Positions 26,692 to 33,100 of a stretch of 64,000 nt of DNA are shown here, piece by piece (position 1 is the first letter of the stretch; each line of letters opens with the position of its first letter). Under the pieces are notes generated by a model. That model did not search any database. It was given only the letters and a program-made list of their open reading frames with translations, and was not told where the DNA came from. The DNA is taken from contig JANQFV010000066.1 of the NCBI GenBank assembly GCA_028277645.1, positions 1 through 64,000 of the forward strand, read 5' to 3'. Made by a program: the position numbers and the translations under genes. This DNA is from Phycisphaerae bacterium. Its GTDB lineage: Bacteria; Planctomycetota; Phycisphaerae; UBA1845; Fen-1342.

Positions 26692-27540
26692 ATGCACCAG
26701 CTCCAAGCGCTGCATGGCGTCGCGCGAGAGGGAAGGAAGCACGACGGCGGGGAATCCATCGCGATTGTGAGCGGCCAGCGTGGCGTTGGGAAAACAAGTG
26801 TTGCCGTAAATCTCGGGATTCACCTGGCGAAAGGCGGAACGCGCGTAATCTTGCTCGACGCCGGCCGGGGGCGGGGTAACGTAGACAAGCTGCTCAATAT
26901 CAAGTCACAGGCGCACTTTGCCGACGTGGCTGGCTCGAGTCGACGACCGAGCAACGCACTGTTGGGGGAGTCGGCGGATATACGCGTTGTCAGTTTCGCA
27001 ACGGAACTGCACGGACGCGCGGGTACGTTCCCGACCACTGCCCAGAACTGTCAACGGGCGGCACAGCGACTCCGAGAACAGTGTGATTGGCTACTCGTTG
27101 ATTGCCCGGCGGGACTGACGCGAACGATGACCGCGTTCGCGCTTGCGTGTGACCGCGTCGTGCTGGTGACTACGCCGGAACCAACGGCGATGGCTGATGG
27201 CTACGCGGCGCTGAAATACCTCACCGGCAGCGGATTTACCGGACGTGTCGGTATTGTCGTAAACATGGCACGTTCCCGGTCGACGGGCGCGCGGGCCGGC
27301 CGGCGCATACGTCGTGTCGCGTCGCGGTTTCTCGGACTCACGTGGGAGGAATGGGGCGTCATAGCGCACGATGAACACGTCCCTCGGGCAGCAAGAGCCG
27401 GTGTTCCCGTCGCGCTGCTCTGGCCGCACGGCCACACAAGTGTCGCAATCAAGCGTATTTGTGGCCGGTTGCGCCGCGGGGGTGATCACGTTCGGTCACC
27501 GGCGGTCGTCTGGCGCCGCGTCGCCGGTTTATTCCTCTGA
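26692..27540 (+). CDS. flhG: FlhG/MinD-like ATPase lacking the signature lysine
   Basis: 282 residues. FlhG is a MinD-type ATPase that limits flagellar number by activating FlhF. The N-terminal helix HQLQALHGVARE resembles the FlhF-activating DQA..LR segment. The P-loop reads SGQRGVGKTSVAVN; MinD/FlhG proteins have SGKGGVGKT, so the signature Lys is Gln and the next Gly is Arg, while the P-loop Lys and Thr stay. The next motif, usually DADLGLAN, reads DAGRGRGNVD, losing the second Asp. Switch II is LLVDCPAG. The C-terminal end is Arg-rich. Dimer-dependent ATP hydrolysis could be impaired. Position after flhF secures the identity. Confidence 0.82.
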   Translation: MHQLQALHGVAREGRKHDGGESIAIVSGQRGVGKTSVAVNLGIHLAKGGTRVILLDAGRGRGNVDKLLNIKSQAHFADVAGSSRRPSNALLGESADIRVVSFATELHGRAGTFPTTAQNCQRAAQRLREQCDWLLVDCPAGLTRTMTAFALACDRVVLVTTPEPTAMADGYAALKYLTGSGFTGRVGIVVNMARSRSTGARAGRRIRRVASRFLGLTWEEWGVIAHDEHVPRAARAGVPVALLWPHGHTSVAIKRICGRLRRGGDHVRSPAVVWRRVAGLFL

Positions 27541-27549
27541 ATGGCGGCA

Positions 27550-27576
27550 TAAGGCGGCCGGAACGCCCACCGATAA
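27550..27576 (+). promoter_or_regulatory. Sigma28 (FliA-type) promoter
   Basis: TAAG at 27550-27553, a 15-base gap, then ACCGATAA at 27569-27576. The consensus is TAAA-N15-GCCGATAA, so three of four -35 bases and seven of eight -10 bases match with exact spacing. The element ends 20 bases before the ATG of the small membrane protein gene, which is followed by the FliA-type sigma gene. This allows an autoregulated fliA transcript. Confidence 0.5.
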
Positions 27577-27595
27577 GAGAACACGGACGTTCACT

Positions 27596-27910
27596 ATGAC
27601 ACGCACCATCGGCGCACAACTCGGATTACTGGCGTTTGGCACGGCTCTGGTCGCGGGGCTCTACGCAGGCAACTCGGTCGTCGTCATTCTGACCCGCGCC
27701 CTGATCGCTCTGGTAGCGGGCGCGCTGCTGGGACAGATCGTCGGCGTGATGGCCAGGGCTCTGCTGCGTGATCACCTCCAGAAGCGGAAAGCGGACATCG
27801 ACAGCGAGCATGTGCGTCAGCTACAGGCGTCACAGCCGTCCGCACAGGCTGCGACCGAGACGCCGACTGACGAGGGCCTGGCTGTCGCCGACGTAACCCC
27901 GGAGCCCTGA
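27596..27910 (+). CDS. Small two-helix membrane protein of the flagellar locus
   Basis: 104 residues from ATG 27596, right after a sigma28-like element; the open frame extends upstream but that part only shadows flhG. Two hydrophobic segments lie near residues 6-24 (AQLGLLAFGTALVAGLYAG) and 27-50 (VVILTRALIALVAGALLGQI). A charged cytoplasmic stretch (LLRDHLQKRKADIDSEHVRQ) and an acidic, Thr/Ala-rich tail follow. No family recognised. It lies between flhG and fliA, ten bases before the latter, so it is likely co-expressed with the sigma factor. A role in flagellar placement or in sigma control is conceivable but unsupported by sequence. Confidence 0.7.
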   Translation: MTRTIGAQLGLLAFGTALVAGLYAGNSVVVILTRALIALVAGALLGQIVGVMARALLRDHLQKRKADIDSEHVRQLQASQPSAQAATETPTDEGLAVADVTPEP

Positions 27911-27920
27911 GGAGCGGAAA

Positions 27921-28766
27921 ATGCCGCGAAGAGCTGGCAGCGTTGCCCGGCATCGTCGTGTCTCGCGCGAGCATCGCGCCCGGTCGTTTCCAGACAAGGA
28001 ATCGCTGGAGCGCGCGTGGGAGGAGTTCGGGCGCACGGGCTCTGACGCCGTTCGCAATCAGCTGCTCGAACACTACTTGTACCTGGTGCGCTATAACGCT
28101 GAGCGCATCGGCGCCAAGCTGCCGGACGAGGTCGATGTTGACGACCTGATGAGTGCGGGAATCTTCGGACTGGTGGATGCGATCGACGCGTTCGATCCCG
28201 AGCGCGGCGTGAAGTTTGAGACGTACTGCGCGCCGCGGATTCGCGGTGCGATGCTGGACGAGCTGCGCAACATGGACTGGGTACCGCGCCTGGTGCGGCA
28301 TCGTGCTCATAAGCTCTCGCACGCGACGCGCACGCTCGAGATGGAGCTGGGGCGGTTGCCCAATGAAGACGAGCTGGCAGCGCGGCTGAACATGTCGCGG
28401 CCTCAATTCGAGAAACTCATGCGCGACGCCAACGCCGTCTCGCTGGTTTCGCTGTCACGAACGTATACGGACTCGGAATCCAATCGTGACGTGTCGGAGA
28501 TCGACGTATTGCCGGACGAAACCAGTGCTGATCCGGTGCTGGAGGCGCAGCGCAGGGATCTGAAAGACCTGATTACGCGCGGTCTCAGTCGGGCCGAACG
28601 ACTGATCGTGGTGCTGTATTATTACGAGCAGATGACGATGAAGCAGATCGGGCAAACGCTGGATCTGTCGGAGTCGCGCGTGAGCCAGATGCACTCAGCG
28701 ATTCTGGACCGGCTGCGCGATCAGATACACAGTATCCGTCGGGAGGTTGTCAACGAAACCGCATAG
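27921..28766 (+). CDS. fliA: RNA polymerase sigma factor FliA/WhiG (sigma28)
   Basis: Alternative sigma factor for late flagellar genes. 281 residues. Region 2 has LMSAGIFGLVDAIDAFDPER and FETYCAPRIRGAMLDELRNM (about 75-115), the standard FliA/WhiG signature. Region 3 contains LGRLPNEDELAARLNMSRPQ. Region 4 carries the helix-turn-helix (MTMKQIGQTLDLSESRVSQM, about 235-254). GAGGAGCGG precedes the ATG. A basic N-terminal extension of about 25 residues is unusual. It should read GCCGATAA-type promoters such as the two candidates in this window. No FlgM-type anti-sigma factor was recognised. Confidence 0.95.
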   Translation: MPRRAGSVARHRRVSREHRARSFPDKESLERAWEEFGRTGSDAVRNQLLEHYLYLVRYNAERIGAKLPDEVDVDDLMSAGIFGLVDAIDAFDPERGVKFETYCAPRIRGAMLDELRNMDWVPRLVRHRAHKLSHATRTLEMELGRLPNEDELAARLNMSRPQFEKLMRDANAVSLVSLSRTYTDSESNRDVSEIDVLPDETSADPVLEAQRRDLKDLITRGLSRAERLIVVLYYYEQMTMKQIGQTLDLSESRVSQMHSAILDRLRDQIHSIRREVVNETA

Positions 28767-28787
28767 CGCAGGGAGGCATGCGGAACG

Positions 28788-29096
28788 ATGAGCACCATTC
28801 CACCAAACTGGCTCGGGTCCATCATTCAGACGCAGGGGGCGTCGCAAAGCGCCGGCGAGAAGAAGTCGCAGGAAGCGGCTTCGCAGGCCGAGAATTCCAG
28901 TGGGGCGGCGTTCGCCGACAAGCTGCAGAACGTCATCGACAACTCCGATCGCGACGGGCAGGTGTATTCCGACGCGGAGGGGCAGGGCAGTCAGGGCGCG
29001 CCGTTTGAAGAACCGGACGAGGAAGCGCAGGAGAAGTCAAAGGAAAACGCGGACACGAACACGGACGCGGGCTCCGGGTTGGACGTTGAGGCCTGA
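28788..29096 (+). CDS. Small acidic protein downstream of fliA
   Basis: 102 residues, starting 22 bases after the fliA stop. The N-terminus (STIPPNWLGSIIQTQGASQS) is the only hydrophobic patch and looks like a short binding helix. The middle has FADKLQNVIDNSDRDGQVYS followed by DAEGQGSQGAPFEEPDE. The rest is acidic, Gly/Asn/Glu-rich and probably disordered. There is no signal peptide and no cysteine. I recall proteins of this style near flagellar sigma genes in planctomycetes but cannot name a characterised family. Candidates are a FlgM-like anti-sigma factor or an export-secreted regulator; both are inferred from position only. Confidence 0.65.
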   Translation: MSTIPPNWLGSIIQTQGASQSAGEKKSQEAASQAENSSGAAFADKLQNVIDNSDRDGQVYSDAEGQGSQGAPFEEPDEEAQEKSKENADTNTDAGSGLDVEA

Positions 29097-29145
29097 TGTG
29101 GCGAGCGACGTGTTGGTGCCCGGCGGGTGGCTTGACGGTTGGGGG

Positions 29146-29178
29146 TAGATCCCTCCTCCTTTCGGTGGTCGGGATGAC
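29146..29178. repeat. Convergent-junction repeat, copy at 29.1 kb
   Basis: TAGATCCCTC at 29146-29155 and GGGATGAC at 29171-29178 share the core of elements at 49.3 and 60.8 kb. ATCCC and GGGAT can pair, giving a hairpin between the rightward motility train and the leftward efp gene, so a terminator role for either side is plausible. Confidence 0.55.
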
Positions 29179-29216
29179 ACATGGGAGACGGTCGTCGGGG
29201 TGACCGGGCGCGGTTG

Positions 29217-29771
29217 TCAGTCTTTGCCGGCGTAGGCTTTTGACCGTGTGTCAACGCGGATGGTGTCGCCGATCTTGATGAACAGCGGCACACGGACTTC
29301 CAGCTCGTTTTCCAGGACGGCTTCCTTGAGTACGTTGCTCGCGCCGCCGACGGAATGCGAGGGGGCCGCGGTCTCCTTCACCTGGAGTTGCACGACGTCA
29401 GGGGCGTCCAGCGCGAGGGGCTGGCCGTCGACAAATGTGACGCGATAAGTGTCACCCTCGCGGAGAAATGGCTCGAAGCCATGGAGCTGCGCGGCGGTGA
29501 GGTTGAACTCCTCAAACGTCTCGGTATCCATGAAGTCGTGGTCATCGCCCTTGGCGTAGAGATACTGCATTTGGCGGACGGCGTGCGGGACCTCCTCGAT
29601 GGGTTCGAGGTCGGTTAGGTTACGGTCCACGGGATGGCCGTCGCGCACATCACGCAATGCCACGTGCACGGTTGCTTTCTGTTTGCCGGTGCGACGCTCT
29701 TCGAAACTGGTGACCGTGTAGACGTGGTTCTGATGGCGGATCAACATGCCGCGCTTGAGGGGGATGTGCAT
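29217..29771 (-). CDS. efp: Elongation factor P
   Basis: Binds the ribosome beside the E site and relieves stalling at proline runs. 184 residues from ATG 29771 with GGAGAG upstream; an earlier in-frame start is less likely. Three beta-barrel domains are expected. Domain I has the loop RTGKQKATVHVALRDV (about 27-42), where the Lys in TGK aligns with the modified Lys34 of Escherichia coli EF-P; the usual PGKG tip is TGKQ. The C-terminal end (FIKIGDTIRVDTRSKAYAGK) is the standard EF-P finish. No modification genes were seen nearby. Confidence 0.92.
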   Translation of the reverse strand: MHIPLKRGMLIRHQNHVYTVTSFEERRTGKQKATVHVALRDVRDGHPVDRNLTDLEPIEEVPHAVRQMQYLYAKGDDHDFMDTETFEEFNLTAAQLHGFEPFLREGDTYRVTFVDGQPLALDAPDVVQLQVKETAAPSHSVGGASNVLKEAVLENELEVRVPLFIKIGDTIRVDTRSKAYAGKD

Positions 29772-29801
29772 GACGCGCTCTCCGATAGAAGTGTAAGAGC
29801 C

Positions 29802-29807
29802 ATTATA
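29802..29807 (-). promoter_or_regulatory. Putative -10 element for efp
   Basis: On the minus strand this reads TATAAT, 30 bases before the efp ATG. The hexamer 17 bases further upstream is CTGGGA, a weak -35. Confidence 0.4.
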
Positions 29808-29845
29808 CCTGCCGTGGGGCACGCTCCCAGCAGATTCCCGGCGGT

Positions 29846-29874
29846 TTGACTTCGGCCCGCCGCAGGTCTAGCTT
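29846..29874 (+). promoter_or_regulatory. Putative sigma70 promoter for ppa
   Basis: TTGACT at 29846-29851, a 17-base spacer, and TAGCTT at 29869-29874, about 31 bases before the ppa start. The -35 is strong and the -10 is weak. Confidence 0.4.
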
Positions 29875-29905
29875 GGCAGGCAATACAGCAGACTGAGGTG
29901 AAGTG

Positions 29906-30466
29906 ATGATTGATCGAGGCGATTACGCGAAGATCCCCGCCGGTACGCATTCGCCCTCGGTGGTGAACGCGATTATCGAGATTCCGAAAGGCCGTCGCAG
30001 TAAGTTTGAAGTGGACACGCAAACCGGACTGATCCGGCTTGATCGCTACCTGTATTCGTCGAGCCACTACCCGGGCGACTACGGGTTCATTCCGCAAACG
30101 CTCGCGGAAGATGGCGACAATCTGGACATTCTCGTGATGGTCAATGAACCGACGTTCAGCGGCTGCCTGATTCAGACGCACGTGGTCGGTTTGTTCAAAA
30201 TGTCCGATCGCGGCCAGCACGATTACAAGGTGCTCGGGGTGCCCCATTCCGATCCACTGTTCGGTGACGTCAAAGATCTCGACGATGTCCCCCCGCACTT
30301 CCTGCGTGAGGTCGAGCACTTCTTCGCAACATACAAACAGCTTGAGGGCGTGACGACGGAGACGGAGGGTTGGTCGGACGCCGCGGCGGCCGGTGCAGAA
30401 GTTCACGCTTCAGTCGACCGCTACATGTCCGAACTGTCGAAGCGTGCCAAAAGCAGGCTGGGGTAG
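29906..30466 (+). CDS. ppa: Inorganic pyrophosphatase (family I)
   Basis: Hydrolyses pyrophosphate to drive biosynthetic reactions. 186 residues from ATG 29906, with GAGGTGAAG upstream; GTG 29903 is an alternative. The family I hallmarks are present: substrate and metal site residues in IEIPKGRRSKFEVD (about 26-39), YPGDYGFIPQTL (about 55-66), and the signature DGDNLDILV (about 70-78) with the conserved aspartates; DVKDLDDVPPHFL follows (about 121-133). The C-terminal extension ends in a basic helix. It is divergent from efp. Confidence 0.95.
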   Translation: MIDRGDYAKIPAGTHSPSVVNAIIEIPKGRRSKFEVDTQTGLIRLDRYLYSSSHYPGDYGFIPQTLAEDGDNLDILVMVNEPTFSGCLIQTHVVGLFKMSDRGQHDYKVLGVPHSDPLFGDVKDLDDVPPHFLREVEHFFATYKQLEGVTTETEGWSDAAAAGAEVHASVDRYMSELSKRAKSRLG

Positions 30467-30938
30467 CGCGCGACGCTGGCCATGCCAATCGCGCAAGAAG
30501 GCGGACCGAGTGTCACGGCGGCACTCGATCCGCAATGCGTGGCCGCGGGCGGTGGGGTGCGCCCGACGGTTCCACTTCATCCCGATTTCGCGACCCCTGT
30601 CAGGCAATAACCGGATCGGTCCGGCGCCGGTCGCTCGTACGCGGCGCACACACCTAGCCTCGGCCCTGCGGGCAGCTTCGCCCCGCAACGCGGTGGCGCC
30701 TGGCGTCGCTACCGGCGATCCGGAGCCGATCCCGTACATCGCAACTCAAGCTATGCCGTTTCAACGTACATAACTCGAGCAATACGCTGCACACCTGACT
30801 CTTGCACTATCGAAAACGCCGGATGAAGCCGGCGTTGATCACCAAGAGATGCGCCGCGCGACCCGGCCGGGTCAGGCGACTTCATTGGAGAGTATTCTTC
30901 GGGTTTGGCGGGGAGTCAAATCTATTTCGTTGGTGGTT
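30467..30938. other. 472-base spacer without a convincing gene
   Basis: Open frames here are short, overlap one another on both strands, and show no protein family features. The only clear structure is the hairpin at 30813-30836 listed separately. Confidence 0.5.
30813..30836 (-). terminator. Terminator-like hairpin downstream of the UvrC-like gene
   Basis: On the minus strand AACGCCGG, a 6-base loop (CTTCAT), then CCGGCGTT followed by TTT. It lies about 100 bases past the stop of the leftward UvrC-like gene and has the stem and short T run of an intrinsic terminator. Confidence 0.55.
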
Positions 30939-32120
30939 TCACGTATCAGCAGGTGAATCCGATTCGGAACCTCGTTGTTCGCGAATCTCCGTGGCGACAC
31001 ACCTTGCTAGTTCCTCCGGTGACTTCTCTTCCGGCTGCACGAACACCAGCGCGGCGTCGGCGTCGCGGTGAAAGAGCAGGTGGGAGAACAGCCACGTTTG
31101 CTCCATGCGTTCGACGGCAGTGAGAGAGGCCGCGCGCGGCTCAGCGACATTCGCCAGCCAGTCGGTCCGTGCGTCCAGCGCCGTGCGATCGGTCACGATG
31201 GGACTGGTGATCAGTGCGCCGTCACGATAGCGCACTGGCAGCCAGGCGCGACGGCGCGTGACTGGAACCAGCACCAGCGCGGACAGCCGGTGTGCGAGGT
31301 TCAATCGCTCGGCCCAAGTCTCCTGCCAATGCTCAGCGAACGCGATCTGTTTCTTGATCAGGCCGGCGCGCTCGTACTGCTGCTCGCGCGCGGCGACGCG
31401 CATGCGTGTACTTGCCTCGTCGAGCCACCGTCCCGGGCCGTCGGCAGCGAATGCCCACGCCGCGCGCAGTCGCGCGCGATAGTCGGACATCGGAACGGAG
31501 CCGTCGCAGGGTGCATCGCAGCGGCCCATGTCAGCGTAAGCGCAGCGCCGCCCGCGGGGCGCGCGACGCACCTGCTCCGGATACCGGCAGAGCTCGAACA
31601 GGTCGCGCAGTCCGTCCAGCGCCTGCTGGCAAGCGGCCCGGCGTTGCCAGGGGCCGATGAACTCTCCGGGATCGAGCCACACGCGATCGGTTACGCGCAG
31701 ATCGGGGACGGTTTCATCCCAATTGACCTGTATAAACCAGGCCGGACCGAACGAGACCAGCTTGCGATACTCCCCCGGGTGCAGCCCGCGCGCCAGCCGG
31801 TAGTACCACCAGCGGGCTTCGAACGGGCAGTACACCCGACGCCAGTAGATGCGGCGGACGACCGCGGCGATATCGGCCTTTGCGCGTTTGGTCGTGTGGT
31901 CGCCGATCAGACGTGACGTTGCCAGGCGGCGCAGTTGCTGCGTGGACAGGAGCTGAACGGGTCTGCCGATTCCGTCCGCGAACAGGAGCACAGCGGGTGA
32001 ATTCGGCAGGAGCTGCAACGTGTCGGAGGTGATGCGATCACGCCAAGCCTGGACGTTGGGCAAGTCGTCGAGGAGATTCGTGGGTGGTCCCGGCGTGCTG
32101 AGCATGCCACTGCGCGGCAT
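30939..32120 (-). CDS. UvrC-like protein with degenerate GIY-YIG domain
   Basis: 393 residues that align along the N-terminal part of UvrC. The N-terminal region (about 40-75) reads SPAVLLFADGIGRPVQLLST where UvrC has the PGVYLM...LYVGKA nuclease core; the catalytic Tyr, Gly and later Glu positions are lost (YYRLARGLHPGEYR against ENRLIKDIQPQYN). The zinc/Cys motif is kept (GRRCAYADMGRCDAPCDG, about 190-207). A UVR-type helical hairpin follows (AAREQQYERAGLIKKQIAF). No RNase H-like 5' nuclease or HhH domain is present. It is probably non-catalytic and might bind UvrB or DNA. It starts ten bases after the FabZ-like gene. Confidence 0.75.
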   Translation of the reverse strand: MPRSGMLSTPGPPTNLLDDLPNVQAWRDRITSDTLQLLPNSPAVLLFADGIGRPVQLLSTQQLRRLATSRLIGDHTTKRAKADIAAVVRRIYWRRVYCPFEARWWYYRLARGLHPGEYRKLVSFGPAWFIQVNWDETVPDLRVTDRVWLDPGEFIGPWQRRAACQQALDGLRDLFELCRYPEQVRRAPRGRRCAYADMGRCDAPCDGSVPMSDYRARLRAAWAFAADGPGRWLDEASTRMRVAAREQQYERAGLIKKQIAFAEHWQETWAERLNLAHRLSALVLVPVTRRRAWLPVRYRDGALITSPIVTDRTALDARTDWLANVAEPRAASLTAVERMEQTWLFSHLLFHRDADAALVFVQPEEKSPEELARCVATEIREQRGSESDSPADT

Positions 32121-32130
32121 CGGCAGGCGG

Positions 32131-32604
32131 CTAGACGCCCATGCCAGTGATCTCCGCTTCGAACACCATTGTTTCGTCCACGAAACCCTGTAGCTCGCAG
32201 ATCATCTGGCGGGGCTTCATTTTCTTGCCGCGTCCGACGAGGATTAGCCGGGCAGGGGGCTCAACCGTGCCTCGAAACTTGACGTTGTCGACACCCACGA
32301 ACCCGAGGAATTTGCCGGTCTCGAAGATCCGGTGATGGGCGAAGCTGGCGAGTTGGGCGGCGGCTTCGATCATGAGCACGCCGGGCAGCAGCGGGCGTTC
32401 GGGAATGTGCCCCCGGACCCAGTAAGCGTCCTCGCGAACATCGTGGAAGCCAGCGAAGAGGCGTTTCTCAATATCGAGATAGGTGACGCCGTCAAGCAGG
32501 CGGAACTCGAAACGGTGCGGATTCGTGGCCTCGATGTCCTCGACGCCGGCGACGACGGGGGCATTCGCGAACTGGGCCGGCTCGAGGATCGGAGGAGGAG
32601 GCAT
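32131..32604 (-). CDS. FabZ/FabA-like hydroxyacyl-ACP dehydratase
   Basis: 157-residue hot-dog fold protein. The catalytic segment GHIPERPLLPGVLMIEAAAQ (about 85-104) contains the active His and Glu of the FabZ family in the usual context (H.PG.P..PGVL..E). The rest fits the fold (FLGFVGVDNVKFRGTVEPPA). An N-terminal extension of about 30 residues is Pro/Ala-rich. FabZ dehydrates 3-hydroxyacyl-ACP in fatty-acid elongation; this variant could act in a special lipid pathway. It lies upstream of the UvrC-like gene in the same direction. Confidence 0.82.
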   Translation of the reverse strand: MPPPPILEPAQFANAPVVAGVEDIEATNPHRFEFRLLDGVTYLDIEKRLFAGFHDVREDAYWVRGHIPERPLLPGVLMIEAAAQLASFAHHRIFETGKFLGFVGVDNVKFRGTVEPPARLILVGRGKKMKPRQMICELQGFVDETMVFEAEITGMGV

Positions 32605-32654
32605 CAGGCTTTCGTGAAGATTGGGTGAATCGCCGCGCGGGGCGGCCTCGCTAA

Positions 32655-32846
32655 CTAGCCCTGCGGAGCGGCATCGTCATCGGTCCGCAGTTCGAGAACC
32701 TTCTTGCGAACCTCCTGAGCGGTGTTTTTTATGTCCTGCATGGCCTTGCGGACGCGGGTGCCGGCGGCCTTATTGCCACCCTGAGCCTTGTAGACGTCGT
32801 CTGCGATTTCCTCGATGAGCTGCTTGAGCTTGAGGTACTCCTCCAT
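32655..32846 (-). CDS. Histone H1/Hc1-like DNA-binding protein
   Basis: 63 residues from ATG 32846, chosen for GGAG six bases upstream; ATG 32858 is an alternative. The sequence resembles chlamydial Hc1 and related bacterial H1-like proteins: a helix (EEYLKLKQLIEEIADDVYKA), then the family core GNKAAGTRVRKAMQDIKNTA and a basic helix (QEVRKKVLELR). Only the globular Hc1 N-terminal type region is present; the Lys/Ala tail is missing and the end is acidic. Such proteins bind DNA and condense the nucleoid. It is divergent from uvrC. A similar lysine-rich tail is instead fused to the phosphate dikinase at 37.1-40.2 kb. Confidence 0.78.
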   Translation of the reverse strand: MEEYLKLKQLIEEIADDVYKAQGGNKAAGTRVRKAMQDIKNTAQEVRKKVLELRTDDDAAPQG

Positions 32847-33003
32847 GGTGATCTCCATGCTGACCCGGTGGGGCCCAGGCGTGTGAACTCCGTTGTCAGG
32901 TGCCCGATAAGAGCCGGGCTCTGCGGTTTCTAGCACCGCAGGGGCGGTTTGGCAAGGGCTAATGGGGGTCGGACACGGTTTCGGCAGCTCCGAATAGTCC
33001 AAT

Positions 33004-33020
33004 AATCTATTCCATAGATT
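33004..33020. promoter_or_regulatory. Palindrome in an AT-rich divergent spacer
   Basis: AATCTAT, TCC, ATAGATT: a perfect 7-base inverted repeat within an AT-rich patch (about 32990-33045) between the H1-like gene and uvrC. The symmetry suits a dimeric repressor site. No regulator is identified. Confidence 0.4.
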
Positions 33021-33083
33021 CATAATTCGATGATAGCTATGATTGGGTCCAGGTGCGAACGGTGAGGCTGGAAGCTGTAGGTT

Positions 33084-33089
33084 TATAAT
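33084..33089 (+). promoter_or_regulatory. TATAAT -10 element of uvrC
   Basis: A perfect TATAAT ending 11 bases before the uvrC ATG. No good -35 is visible. If used, the transcript would begin within a few bases of the ATG, so it would be nearly leaderless. Confidence 0.4.
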
Positions 33090-33100
33090 CGCTGCCGGTC

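Noticed and set aside
30393-30773. Coding region in the spacer after ppa
   Set aside because: Overlapping short frames on both strands, no start context and no recognisable domain.
32884-32910. TGAA-N15-CCCGATAA upstream of uvrC as a sigma28 promoter
   Set aside because: The match is partial and uvrC is not a motility gene; TATAAT lies much closer to the start.
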